Shown one piece after another: positions 37,895 to 46,575 of a stretch of 64,000 nt of DNA. The notes below the pieces were generated by a model. It was given only the letters and a program-made list of their open reading frames with translations, did no database searches and was not told the DNA's origin. Within the stretch, counting starts at the first letter, position 1. Every line of letters starts with the position of its first letter. Source of the DNA: Promethearchaeota archaeon Loki_b32 (GTDB lineage: Archaea; Asgardarchaeota; Lokiarchaeia; Sigyniarchaeales; SOKP01); contig NJBH01000004.1 of assembly GCA_005223125.1 (NCBI GenBank), positions 36,995 to 100,994 on the forward strand, read 5' to 3'. A program made the position numbers and the translations under genes.

Positions 37895-39391
37895 TTACTC
37901 CTTTTCCAATTTGATTGGTTTACAATTTTTTCTTTTGATACCAGCAATCCTTTCTAATAAGGGTTGCCCTGGTTTAACCTCCTTTAAGCTTTTAGATTCT
38001 ATTAAACCTGCTTTAATTGCCTCTTTATAGATTTTTTCACCTATTTTTGTTCTTGTTATTACTGATGACCAGCCACTAGGTGAACCTATTGATCCTACAG
38101 AAATATCAGCAAAATCGGCTGTTAAATCTTCACAATAATGACAATTATGGCGAGCATAGGACTTAACTTCTTTTAAGGGTACTCTTAGGTCCTCACCAGA
38201 ATCTAAGTATATAATGAATTTACCTCCACTTATGTCCATTTTTGTTACTTTATTAAAATCTTTTTGAAATTGTTCTTTAATTAAGTTAAGTACGCCCTCG
38301 TAAGGAAAAGATTCCATGCAGAAAAGTCCTATTCTATATTTGATATTTTTGAAAAATGGTAATCCACTCGGAAACAAAGTACCCTTTTCAATAGCATTCA
38401 TTATACATGGAGTACCTACAACAGCTATTTTGTCATATTTCTTGGCTTTATCTATAATAGCTAAAGTAGATGCATTTGCATATTTAGTTCCCCCAGTCTT
38501 ATATAAATCTTTCAAATCATCCACAATGACGGGTTCAGGCTTCCATTTCTCTTCTGAGTGCTGTACTGCTACAATTGCGTCAACCAGTTTATTTTCTAAT
38601 AAGTATTGTAAAATGGATGTAACAACACCACCATCTTGTCTTACTTTTTTAATATCATCCTTAGTGGTGCTGGCAGAATAAGTATTGATATAACCATTAA
38701 TTTTTTCTGAAAATTTTAAAGATTTATCAAGCTTATTTATACTTCTGCCCGCTTGCTCAATTGAAAATGATTTCGGGCAAACAGAATAACATATGCCGCA
38801 TTTCATACAAGTTTCATCATCGATCTCCAAAATATCTGCTGTTACTGTAATTGCGTTTACAGGACAAATTGATGAGCACCAACCACATTGACAGCATACT
38901 TCAGAATCAAACACAATAGAAACAGGTTCAAAAAAATGTTCAATGAAGTCATCAGGCAGATCTTTAACTTGATATCTATAGAAATATTCTTTTTCCTCGA
39001 CTTTTTTTTCTTCTCCCTTTATTTTCTTGATAACAGTTTTAGTCTTTATTTCGATATGTTCTTCAATATATCCCTGTTCTTTAAGATAAATTACATCACG
39101 AATTACATTTTCTCTAGGAAACTCTTTTAGAATTTTTGCAATTTCCTCTAAAAATAATGGTTCCTTACCTTTTAATGATTCTAACACTAATTTACGCTCT
39201 GTTTCAGCATCGATCATAGCATCCAGAATTTCATAAAACTCCTCCTCAGAAAGTTTTCCTACACTTAGAATATCATTCTTTGCTTCGAAGAAAGCTCGAA
39301 TTTGAAAATTCTCAACTGCTTTATAGGTTGCATCCATTAAATTTTTTGGAGATACTCCATTGAAATTTACATTGTTTGAAATTTGAACCAT
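37895..39391 (-). CDS. FrhB-like protein with N-terminal helical/winged-helix-like extension
   Basis: The 498-residue protein has an FrhB core at residues 165-498 (CCQCGWCSSICP, CMKCGICYSVCP, RQDGGVVTSIL, VVGTPCIMNAI, GLFCMESF, NCHYCEDLTADFADISVGSIGSP). The first 160 residues are an extra domain: a helical stretch (AFFEAKNDILSVGKLSEEEF) and a winged-helix-like part (LEEIAKILKEFPRENVIRDVIYLKEQGYIEE), followed by a charged linker. The extension may bind another complex subunit. It is the first gene of module 2; the second FrhB-like gene starts 16 bases after its stop. Confidence 0.88.
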   Translation of the reverse strand: MVQISNNVNFNGVSPKNLMDATYKAVENFQIRAFFEAKNDILSVGKLSEEEFYEILDAMIDAETERKLVLESLKGKEPLFLEEIAKILKEFPRENVIRDVIYLKEQGYIEEHIEIKTKTVIKKIKGEEKKVEEKEYFYRYQVKDLPDDFIEHFFEPVSIVFDSEVCCQCGWCSSICPVNAITVTADILEIDDETCMKCGICYSVCPKSFSIEQAGRSINKLDKSLKFSEKINGYINTYSASTTKDDIKKVRQDGGVVTSILQYLLENKLVDAIVAVQHSEEKWKPEPVIVDDLKDLYKTGGTKYANASTLAIIDKAKKYDKIAVVGTPCIMNAIEKGTLFPSGLPFFKNIKYRIGLFCMESFPYEGVLNLIKEQFQKDFNKVTKMDISGGKFIIYLDSGEDLRVPLKEVKSYARHNCHYCEDLTADFADISVGSIGSPSGWSSVITRTKIGEKIYKEAIKAGLIESKSLKEVKPGQPLLERIAGIKRKNCKPIKLEKE

Positions 39392-39454
39392 ATTTACATC
39401 CTTTTGGATTACATTTTTTAAAAAATTTTATTTTTACTTGAATACTATTTAAAA

Positions 39455-39522
39455 ACCCCTTCCCTTGCGAGGTTGGTCTTCTTATAACTAGAATTTGTTT
39501 ATAAGAATCATTCCGTAGGGGT
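39455..39522 (-). promoter_or_regulatory. Candidate SECIS element behind the selenoprotein genes
   Basis: Read on the minus strand, AUGA (39511-39508) is followed directly by UUCUUAUAA (39507-39499), an 11-base loop containing AA after its first two bases, the perfect 9-base complement UUAUAAGAA (39487-39479) and then GA (39478-39477). This is the AUGA...AA...GA order of eukaryotic SECIS cores, also reported for Lokiarchaeota. A six-base helix, ACCCCU (39522-39517) with AGGGGU (39460-39455), could close the base. The UGA of AUGA is also the apparent stop codon of the VhuD-like gene. A T-run follows, which may act as terminator. Function is inferred. Confidence 0.5.
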
Positions 39523-39969
39523 AGTTATAACTTGTTTTGCTTCAACTTTCGATTTATCATCTACTAAGTTAAGTGGACTTGGTCCGGCTTTGCTAACCTT
39601 TTTGTAAGCGTCCTCAACAGATTCGACAAATTTCCCAGCATCTCCTCCACTTAACCAATACATATTTATTCTTTGATTTCCGAAACCTCTGGATTCTAAG
39701 ATCCTATTTGCTAAGTCTACATGTCTTTGAGCAGTGAAATTTCCGTTTTTAAATTGACACTCATTAGGTCGTCAACCAACAATCATGACACCATCAGCTC
39801 CCGCGCGAATGCTATATAAAATGTGCTTAATGTCAATTCTTCCAGTACATCTTACTTTGATAATTTTTACTGCAGGAGTGTATTTCATTCGAGAAACCCC
39901 AGCTAAATCCGCCGCGCTATATCCTCATTTTATGCAAGCAAAAACGATTAAATTATAAGTATTTTCCAT
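39508..39969 (-). CDS. vhuD: VhuD/MvhD-like selenoprotein with two in-frame TGA codons
   Basis: Translating from the ATG at 39969 gives 153 residues if TGA at 39927-39925 (codon 15) and 39774-39772 (codon 66) are read through. The first lies in ACIK[TGA][12 protein letters not shown], aligned with [17 protein letters not shown] of the two Cys-type MvhD proteins here; the second in MIVG[TGA]RPNECQF, aligned with [10 protein letters not shown]. Both TGAs replace a cluster cysteine, so selenocysteine is the natural reading. VhuD is a known archaeal selenoprotein. A GGAGGTGG ribosome site stands before the ATG, six bases after the HdrA stop. The final TGA (39510-39508) is either the stop or a third Sec followed by Phe-Leu-stop. 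Confidence 0.85.
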
Positions 39970-39975
39970 GTTTTT

Positions 39976-42014
39976 TTAACCACCTCCTAAAAGACCATCA
40001 ATTTCAGCGAATAATTGGTGATCTCGATAATATCTGATGTCAATTGCTTGAGTAGGACAACAAGTAGCACAAATACCGCAACCGTCACAATTTATTTCAT
40101 CAATAAACGCTCCGATATCTTCTTCAATTCTAATAGCATTTTTAGGACATTCTTTTTCACATCGTCTACATGAAATGCAGAATTCACTATCTACTTCAGC
40201 AGTAATAAGTTCAATATCAATTTCTCCTGGTGATGTTACTTCAGCAACTTTACTAGCCGCAGCTCTAGCTTGAGAAACGGAGTAAGAAATATTTTTCGGT
40301 CCTTGAGCAAATCCAGCAATAAAAATTCCTTTTGCCTTTGTTTCTTGTGGCATTAAACCGAAATGTGATTCTGTAAGAAAGCCATATATATTAGTATCAA
40401 GATTTAATACCTTTACAATCTGTTCAGTACCTTTTGAAGGAAGTGCTGCTGTAGATAAAACGACTAAATCAGCATCAATTTTTACAATCTTATCTGTTAA
40501 TGACGAATATACACGAACTTTCACGTTTTTGGTTTCGGGATCTTCAGAGATTTCACCGACTTTTCCACGAATCATTCTGATACCTGCATCTTTAGCTCGT
40601 TCGTAGTATTCTTCAAATCCTTTTTCAGGAGTTCTTATGTCAATATAGCAAATAGTAATGTTCGCATCGGGAAATTCTTCGAGCAATAAGCGTCCATTTT
40701 TTAGAGCAAGCATACAGCATACACCACTACAATAGGTTCGTTCAGTTTCTCGACTTCCTACGCATTGTATAAATACAATTTCTTTGGGTTGTTTATTATC
40801 TGAAAGCCGGTGTACATGTCCTTCAAGTGGTCCATTCGGAGCTAGTATTCGTTCTAATTGAACTTGAGTTATAACATTTTCGAATTCTCCATACCCATAT
40901 TCACCAAAAGGTTCATGTATGTCCCAACCAGTTGTTATAATGATCGTACCAACTTCGATATTGACTTCCATAGGTACTTGACTAAAATCAATGGCATCTA
41001 ATTCACAGGCATCTACACATGAGAAACATTCAACACAAGCATCTCGGTCAATATCATATAAAAACGGTACTGCTTGACCAAATGGTATATCAATTGCTCT
41101 TCGAGCTCCTAAATGTTCATCGAAATAATTACTTACATATACGGGGCAAACCTCACTGCATGCACCACACCCATTGCATTCGTCTGTTGTATATCGCGGT
41201 TTTTTTTCAATTGTTACGTTATAATTACCAACATAACCCTCGATTTTTTTGACTTCACTATAGGTTAATAATTCAATGTTCTCATTTCTGTTGATATTTA
41301 GCATAACAGGACCGCAGATTCATATTGCACAATCATCAGTGGGAAAAGTTCTGTCCAATTGAGCCATTCGTCCTCCGATTGTCGTTTTCTGTTCGACTAA
41401 GTAAACTTTTATACCTTGGTTGGCAAGATCGAGCGCGGCATTCATTCCAGCTATACCCCCACCGACGATTAAAGTGGCCTTCTTAACTGGAACAGTCTTA
41501 ATAGGAATGGGTTCTAAAAGTTTAGCTCTTTCAATACCGCTTTTTACTAATGTTTTTGCTTTTTCTGTAGCCTCTTCTTTACTATCCGTGCACCAATTTT
41601 GCATTGAGCAGTAAATCTGCTTAAAAAAAATCTGCAATGTTCACGGACGTTAACCATCTGAAAGTAATAAGGATTTAAATCTGTTTTAGCAATTGTACCC
41701 CGGTAAATCACTTCATGCGTACGCGGTGTTCAAGCTGATGCCACAATCCTATTTAAACCTTTTTCCTTGATATCTTCTATTATCTCATTTTGAGCGTTAT
41801 CAGTTCATAGAAAAGCGTTTTTCTTAGAAATTACAATATCATCAAAATTTTTGGTTGCAAACTCTACGAGCTCGTCGCAATCAACCTTAGAACGGATATT
41901 AATCCCTCATTTGCCAAAAACAAGGAAATCATACTTTTTTTGGCAGGCATAATATCCAATCCTTAGCTGTTCATTATCTTTATTAATCTTCGTATCATTC
42001 CATTGACTATTCAT
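39976..42014 (-). CDS. hdrA: HdrA selenoprotein with four in-frame TGA codons (one apparent frameshift)
   Basis: From the ATG at 42014 (behind GAAAGAGGG) a normal-length HdrA of about 679 residues is encoded if four TGAs are read through: codon 36 (41909-41907) in GK[TGA]GIN against CHCGIN; codon 70 (41807-41805) in FL[TGA]TDNAQ against YSCSSDSQ; codon 95 (41732-41730) in ASA[TGA]TPRTHE against ASCTPRTHE; codon 232 (41322-41320) in DDCAI[TGA]ICGP against DCAICILAP. Each aligns with cysteine in the three Cys-type HdrAs here. One missing base in a run of eight (41623-41630) must be restored to join REHC to the following frame. FAD loop IVGGGIAGM and CNGCGACSEVCP, CVECFSCVDAC, CISCRRCEKECP and CDGCGICATCCP clusters are intact. 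Confidence 0.85.
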
Positions 42015-42473
42015 TTTTTTCCCTCTTTCTTTTTTTCCACCTCTTATTTTTGTGACAATTCAACACTTATTTATGCGCAATAGTAAACATACTTACTGAT
42101 ATATACAGTAGTGTAAAAATCTCTATGATAGCATAAATTTTGTAAATTAATATTATATCATTTAGATTTTATTCTTTTTAATATTTTTATTTCTTACTAT
42201 TTATCTATGTAAGCAAATTTTAGGATTGTGATTATAGATTCAAACCAAATTTTATCTTTATGAAAATTTAAGAACAAGAAATTTCGATAAGCATTAGGAA
42301 AAAAAGGGAGAATTGATTATTTTTGCACATTTTAATGAGAAAATTTGAGTTCATTATAAAAAAGAAAATATAAATTTAAATAAATTATAAGAAAAAAAAA
42401 TTTAAATAAAAATCAGATAATAATCTTACCATTAGAAATTTCATTGAATAAAATGTCTTAAAGATGTGAGAAT
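42015..42473. other. Intergenic region between divergent genes
   Basis: These 459 bases separate the selenoprotein operon (leftward) from a membrane protein (rightward). The part next to 42014 carries the ribosome site of HdrA. The remainder is AT-rich with A- and T-runs; I see no gene, repeat or strong hairpin. A promoter for each side is expected. Confidence 0.4.
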
Positions 42474-43283
42474 ATGGCGGATGGAATCTTTATAATACGA
42501 GGTGGTTTTTTCGGATGGGAATTTACTCTTAAACTCCTTTACGTTATATTTGGACTTATCCTTTGCATTTATGATTGGAAGAAAAATAAAAGAAAAGATT
42601 ATTTCTGGGTATTTATATTTGGGACAATGTTGTATCTTGGATCTGAAATGATGCTATATTTCTTTGGAGGGCGCGTTATGCAGGAAAAGCTTTTATTCGG
42701 TATGGATATCACTTCCATGGTTTGGCTATGGCTTCCCCTATTGGCAGTGGGGGATGTCGTAATGTTAGCAGTAATCGCTCTATTTTTCGCTGATAGAATA
42801 AGAAACTCAGAAACGCGAAAAAAGTGGGGAATTCTTTTCATAGTATGGTTAGTTTGTAGAGATGTATTACCATACATAATCCTTTTTGGTTTGGGTTACA
42901 CATTTGACACTATTTCTATTGGAGACCCTCTCATTTATTCTAGAAGAAATATGATAGAAATGGGCACACTAATATCTTTATCAATTCTTGTTGTTATTGC
43001 AATAATCTGGCTCGTTAAAACAGATAAGAAATCAAGAAAGCGAGGATTATATATGATTGGTATAATGCTTATTCTGATGATAGCATGGAGTTTCGGAGAA
43101 TGGTTCTCAGGTCAACGATGGATCGAGGTTGGACCAGAAGAAGGTCCTTGGACTCTTGCTCCCCCTCTCCTACAGTTTGCGATGTTCGCATATGATATAG
43201 TAATTGAAATGGGGCTTTTTACAGTGTGTTTTCTAGCATTTCCCTATTTTTTCAAATTGATAAAATCTGAAAAACAAGATTAA
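42474..43283 (+). CDS. Hypothetical multi-pass membrane protein
   Basis: The 269-residue protein has about seven or eight hydrophobic helices (for example residues 15-35, 47-66, 84-105, 118-140, 165-182, 192-208 and 235-258) joined by short loops, with positive clusters such as DWKKNKRKD and KTDKKSRKRG that should face the cytosol. No transporter or enzyme motif is recognised. It stands alone between the selenoprotein operon and a convergent epimerase gene. Confidence 0.7.
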   Translation: MADGIFIIRGGFFGWEFTLKLLYVIFGLILCIYDWKKNKRKDYFWVFIFGTMLYLGSEMMLYFFGGRVMQEKLLFGMDITSMVWLWLPLLAVGDVVMLAVIALFFADRIRNSETRKKWGILFIVWLVCRDVLPYIILFGLGYTFDTISIGDPLIYSRRNMIEMGTLISLSILVVIAIIWLVKTDKKSRKRGLYMIGIMLILMIAWSFGEWFSGQRWIEVGPEEGPWTLAPPLLQFAMFAYDIVIEMGLFTVCFLAFPYFFKLIKSEKQD

Positions 43284-43427
43284 ATTTTCATTTTTTTTAA
43301 CCAAAGGTAAGCAAAACCCTTTCTTCATTTAGTAATGCTTTCTTTATGATAAATGAGAAAAATTCTATATTATAATCAAAAAAGGATTAATAGAAATTAA
43401 TGAATAATCAATATAAAAATACGAAAT

Positions 43428-44423
43428 TTATTGATTGAATTTGATAGGACCAGGATGATTGTTATTTAAATATTCTCTATAATAATGAGACTTATTCAAT
43501 AGGTATTTTTGCGCTATTGGTTTAAACATCATAGTAAAGAATCGTGAGAATACAACTTTTTTTCTTACTGCATTAAAGTAATCTTCGAGAGTATACCTTT
43601 GATAATTCAGAAGTGCTTGACTTTTATCTGTTGTCATAAATCCGCAGTGAAAGCCCCTTCTACTAAAAGCTTCCTCAGGTAATTCATTAAAACCAATCCC
43701 AAAAATACCTAACATTTCATTAAGATATTCTCGATATGAAATCCGACATTTGTCTCCACCAGCAATATGCATAACTTCTCCCCAAATCTCTTCGCTTTCC
43801 ACCGCATTAGTAAGCGCGAGACCGACATCTTTTGTATCACAAATTTCAATACATGTTTCGAGGGGCATTTCAAACATTAAAGGATCCATTTGAAGTTTAT
43901 TCAAAGAGACGATATATGTTAAGCGAAAGATTGCCCACTCCAGACTAGATTTTTTAATCAATTCTTCGCATATGATTTTTTGTTTTGCATATTCATCGTC
44001 ATGATTAGGATTTAATGGATCCTCAGGTGTTATTAAAGGATTCTCGAGTCGATCTCCATAGATAGCAACTGAACTTGTAAATATAAGTTTCGGCTTTTTG
44101 GGTTGACTTTCCATTGCTCTAATAATATTTGAGGTTCCGCCAATATTAACCGATTCTGCAAATTTAGGTTTTTTATCGGCTAAAGGTGGGATTATCGCCG
44201 CGACATGAACAACAACATCTCTATCAGAAACAGCTCTTTCTACATCTTTATAATTTCTTAAATCGCCCCAAACAACTTCTACATCTTTTTTATATTTGTT
44301 TGCTAATCTTTTGTTTCTTTTAGTTTTAATATCAAAAATTCTAATATCATAATTTCTTTTCATCAATTCTTTTAAAGTACTCAATCCAACATTACCAAAA
44401 GCTCCTGTCAATAAAACTTTCAT
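43428..44423 (-). CDS. NAD-dependent epimerase/dehydratase family protein
   Basis: The 331-residue protein is an extended short-chain dehydrogenase. The NAD loop GAFGNVG is at residues 7-13, the WGDLRN acidic strand near residue 52, the VVHVAA strand near 71, the serine of FTSSVAIYGD near 116, and the YxxxK pair in DEYAKQK near 143. The substrate is probably a nucleotide sugar or a steroid/acyl alcohol, not decidable here. The C-terminal 60 residues (KKVVFSRFFTMMFKPIAQKYLL) are longer than usual and basic. Two direct repeats at 44491-44532 lie in its upstream region. Confidence 0.87.
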   Translation of the reverse strand: MKVLLTGAFGNVGLSTLKELMKRNYDIRIFDIKTKRNKRLANKYKKDVEVVWGDLRNYKDVERAVSDRDVVVHVAAIIPPLADKKPKFAESVNIGGTSNIIRAMESQPKKPKLIFTSSVAIYGDRLENPLITPEDPLNPNHDDEYAKQKIICEELIKKSSLEWAIFRLTYIVSLNKLQMDPLMFEMPLETCIEICDTKDVGLALTNAVESEEIWGEVMHIAGGDKCRISYREYLNEMLGIFGIGFNELPEEAFSRRGFHCGFMTTDKSQALLNYQRYTLEDYFNAVRKKVVFSRFFTMMFKPIAQKYLLNKSHYYREYLNNNHPGPIKFNQ

Positions 44424-44490
44424 AAATAAATACCTCTAACCTTTATGATTTGATTTTTATATTCTTGTCTGACTGATATTCAGTATTAAG

Positions 44491-44532
44491 ATATATCAGA
44501 ATCTACTATAATATATATCTGAATCTACCATA
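44491..44532. promoter_or_regulatory. Pair of 20-bp direct repeats (operator candidate)
   Basis: ATATATCAGAATCTACTATA at 44491-44510 and ATATATCTGAATCTACCATA at 44513-44532 match at 18 of 20 positions with a 22-base period, two turns of DNA. They lie 68 bases before the epimerase start and 185 bases before the gene at 44717, in the divergent promoter region, so a regulator dimer or tandem binding is likely. The PadR-type regulator at 45641 is a possible but unproven partner. Confidence 0.5.
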
Positions 44533-44716
44533 TATAAATCTTTGCATAAAAAAAACAATATAAGTAGAATTAAAAAATACTTTAATATTCGATAATGCTA
44601 AGAAAGATTGAGTACTCCAAAAAGTTCAATTTAAATTATATGTATATATAACTTTTATATTATTGTGAAAATAACTATAAAAAAGTAAAATAATTATAAA
44701 TAAGTGAAAGATATTG

Positions 44717-45463
44717 ATGAGTTTGAGTTTTGAAGATCTGAGAACTATTATAAGTTCTGGAAAAAAGACAGAATTTGCTAAAGCGATGGGTAATGTATTA
44801 ACAGAAAAACAGAATAATCTTCCAGATTTTTACGATTTCTATGGTAAATTGATCAAAGAAGATATTATTTTTACATTGAGTAAATGCTATATTCGTTTTA
44901 GGAAATATGCACAAAGAATACTTTCACTAGATCAATTAATGGAAATGGATAAGATTCTAATGGAAAATTATGCATTAAGTAAGCATGAACCTATAGAATA
45001 TTGTTTTTTAGGATCAATTTATAGAATAGGTGCTACGTGGGCTAGTTCGCTTTTTGGCGTTATATATATCACAAAATTAAGAGTAATAGGATTAGGAATA
45101 TATCATCAATCTTCTGGAGTAAGGGCTATTGCAAAAGCTGTATCCAGTTCGATCTATGACACATCACATAAGGCATTCAGACACTCGATGCAAAAAACAC
45201 TGGGTGATGATTTTTCTGAAGCGGAATTAACTAAATTCGATCATTTCTATCCTATTATTAATATGTATAATATTAAAAAAAAGAAGGATATCATAGTGTA
45301 TACAACTAAGCTTGAATATGAAAAAAAGGGTAAAACAAAGACAATAAAATTAACTATTAAATTAAAACCTGAAAAAGAGAAAAACGAAGATAAAATAGCT
45401 TTTACTACAAAAAAGGAAGACCTTCTGAATAAAATTGAATCTTTCCTATTATCTTATCAGTAA
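44717..45463 (+). CDS. Hypothetical protein with PH/GRAM-like segment
   Basis: The 248-residue protein has no named family that I recognise. Residues 1-95 are helical and charged. The middle (CFLGSIYRIGATWASSLFGVIYITKLRVIGLGIYHQ, near 97-132) has the strand pattern of PH/GRAM-type or bacterial PH domains, in which a substrate-contact loop sits between the first strands. The last 60 residues are strands rich in lysine and glutamate (KKDIIVYTTKLEYEKKGK). I prefer the ATG at 44717; a TTG at 44714 is directly before it. GTGAAAG precedes as ribosome site. Confidence 0.6.
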   Translation: MSLSFEDLRTIISSGKKTEFAKAMGNVLTEKQNNLPDFYDFYGKLIKEDIIFTLSKCYIRFRKYAQRILSLDQLMEMDKILMENYALSKHEPIEYCFLGSIYRIGATWASSLFGVIYITKLRVIGLGIYHQSSGVRAIAKAVSSSIYDTSHKAFRHSMQKTLGDDFSEAELTKFDHFYPIINMYNIKKKKDIIVYTTKLEYEKKGKTKTIKLTIKLKPEKEKNEDKIAFTTKKEDLLNKIESFLLSYQ

Positions 45464-45640
45464 GTTCAACTATGTTTCGCAAGACGATGCTTGTAAAAGA
45501 TTAATCTTAAAGTTTTAATGAATATTTTTGGATTTAGTTTTGCATTGATAGTATTTTTTCAAACATGGTTTTTTGGTGAAATCGTGTTATATTTGCTATT
45601 TTTTAGAATACCTAATCTCTTTTATCTATTCTATATTGAA

Positions 45641-46240
45641 TTAATTTTTACTAAGGTTTAAGGTATCAATTCGATGGTTAATTTCATTGACGACATTTTG
45701 TAATTTTTCGATTATTTTTGATAACACTCCCTTTCTTTTTGAAAGGATTTTTAGTTTTTCATCATCTGTTTTTCCAATTAAACTTGTATCTTCAATTAAT
45801 TCAGGTCCAAATAAGCTTTCAAAATCATTTGGGATATTCGTATCAGTTATTCCTATAGTTGACATTATCATTGAAAGAAGTGATTTTCGCATGTTTTGTT
45901 GTCTTTCAATAAGTTTTTTCAACGTTTTTTTGCCTTTCTCTGTAATTTCATAAACCTTTCGTTCCCGTTTTCCATCCATTTTAGTTGTAAATTGAATTAA
46001 TTCTTTATCTGTTAATGATGATAGATGCGGGTATAATGAAGAGGCAGTTGGGTTCCATACACCATATGTATCTTCCTTAATTGTCTGCATTAAACTATAA
46101 CCGTGAGAGGGGCTTTTTTCTAATGCTAATAATATTAATGTACTAATATGACCTTTCTTCATGGATTGTTCAATAGCATCAGCAATCACATCAATTTTTT
46201 CTGAATTTTTTACATTTTGGTTGTTATTAGTCGGAGTCAT
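45641..46240 (-). CDS. PadR-family transcriptional regulator
   Basis: The 199-residue protein has the PadR winged helix: STLILLALEKSPSHGYSLMQTIKE near residue 38, then SSLYPHLSSLTDKELIQ, and a wing with KRERKVYEITEKGKKTLKKL. The C-terminal part (about residues 110-199) is helical and probably dimerises. PadR proteins repress nearby or own genes in response to small molecules. I use the ATG at 46240 (MTPTNNNQN); an earlier ATG at 46279 adds a hydrophobic, unlikely stretch. Target genes are not known. Confidence 0.88.
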   Translation of the reverse strand: MTPTNNNQNVKNSEKIDVIADAIEQSMKKGHISTLILLALEKSPSHGYSLMQTIKEDTYGVWNPTASSLYPHLSSLTDKELIQFTTKMDGKRERKVYEITEKGKKTLKKLIERQQNMRKSLLSMIMSTIGITDTNIPNDFESLFGPELIEDTSLIGKTDDEKLKILSKRKGVLSKIIEKLQNVVNEINHRIDTLNLSKN

Positions 46241-46455
46241 GTGAAAGATACCATAAAAAATAAAATGATCAAATATCAATTATAGATATATCAAAATACA
46301 TAATAAATATTTATTTTCTATAATAATAGAGTTAAAATAAAGTTAAAATTTTGAAGAATTTACTGATCTTGTTTTCTTTTTCTCAATGTTATCCATAAAA
46401 AGAATCCCGATATTTTCAGGCGCAATTTCTCCTGCGGGATAAAACCATAAAATAA

Positions 46456-46575
46456 ATTAAAATAGATCCTTATACTTTTCTTTGATTTTTTTCAGAAGAT
46501 CTTTTATTTTCTTCTCATCCATTTCAGAAAGTTTTTCTCTTATCTTATGAATTTCCTCTAAAGATTTTTCTTCTT
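46456..46575 (-). other. Charged helical frame directly after the PIN gene
   Basis: After the TAA of the PIN gene the same frame continues with LLEEIHKIREKLSEMDEKK and related charged helix-forming codons to a TAA at 46456. No start codon is seen in this copy. In the related copy at 30069-30345 an A-run is one base shorter, and the helical frame there runs continuously from a TTG that overlaps the PIN end. It may be a small antitoxin-like or coiled-coil partner gene damaged by a one-base insertion. Confidence 0.45.

Noticed and set aside
36766-37947. Longer start (37947) for the short FrhB-like protein
   Set aside because: It overlaps the preceding gene by 53 bases and adds no family sequence; the ATG at 37878 fits better.
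39440-39480. The CCUCGCAAGG stretch behind the VhuD gene as a classic methanogen-type SECIS or as the only terminator
   Set aside because: A GAA/A internal loop cannot be placed cleanly around the 3-bp stem. The AUGA/AA/GA hairpin next to it is a better candidate, and this stretch may be a terminator part.
39508-42014. TGA reassigned to tryptophan (code 4) or decay as explanation of the in-frame TGAs
   Set aside because: Trp is encoded by TGG throughout, every TGA here aligns with Cys not Trp, and the frames are otherwise well conserved with all other cluster motifs. Plain decay would not place six of six stops on cysteine codons. TGA is rarely a stop in the genes I checked but is used (for example at 59204).
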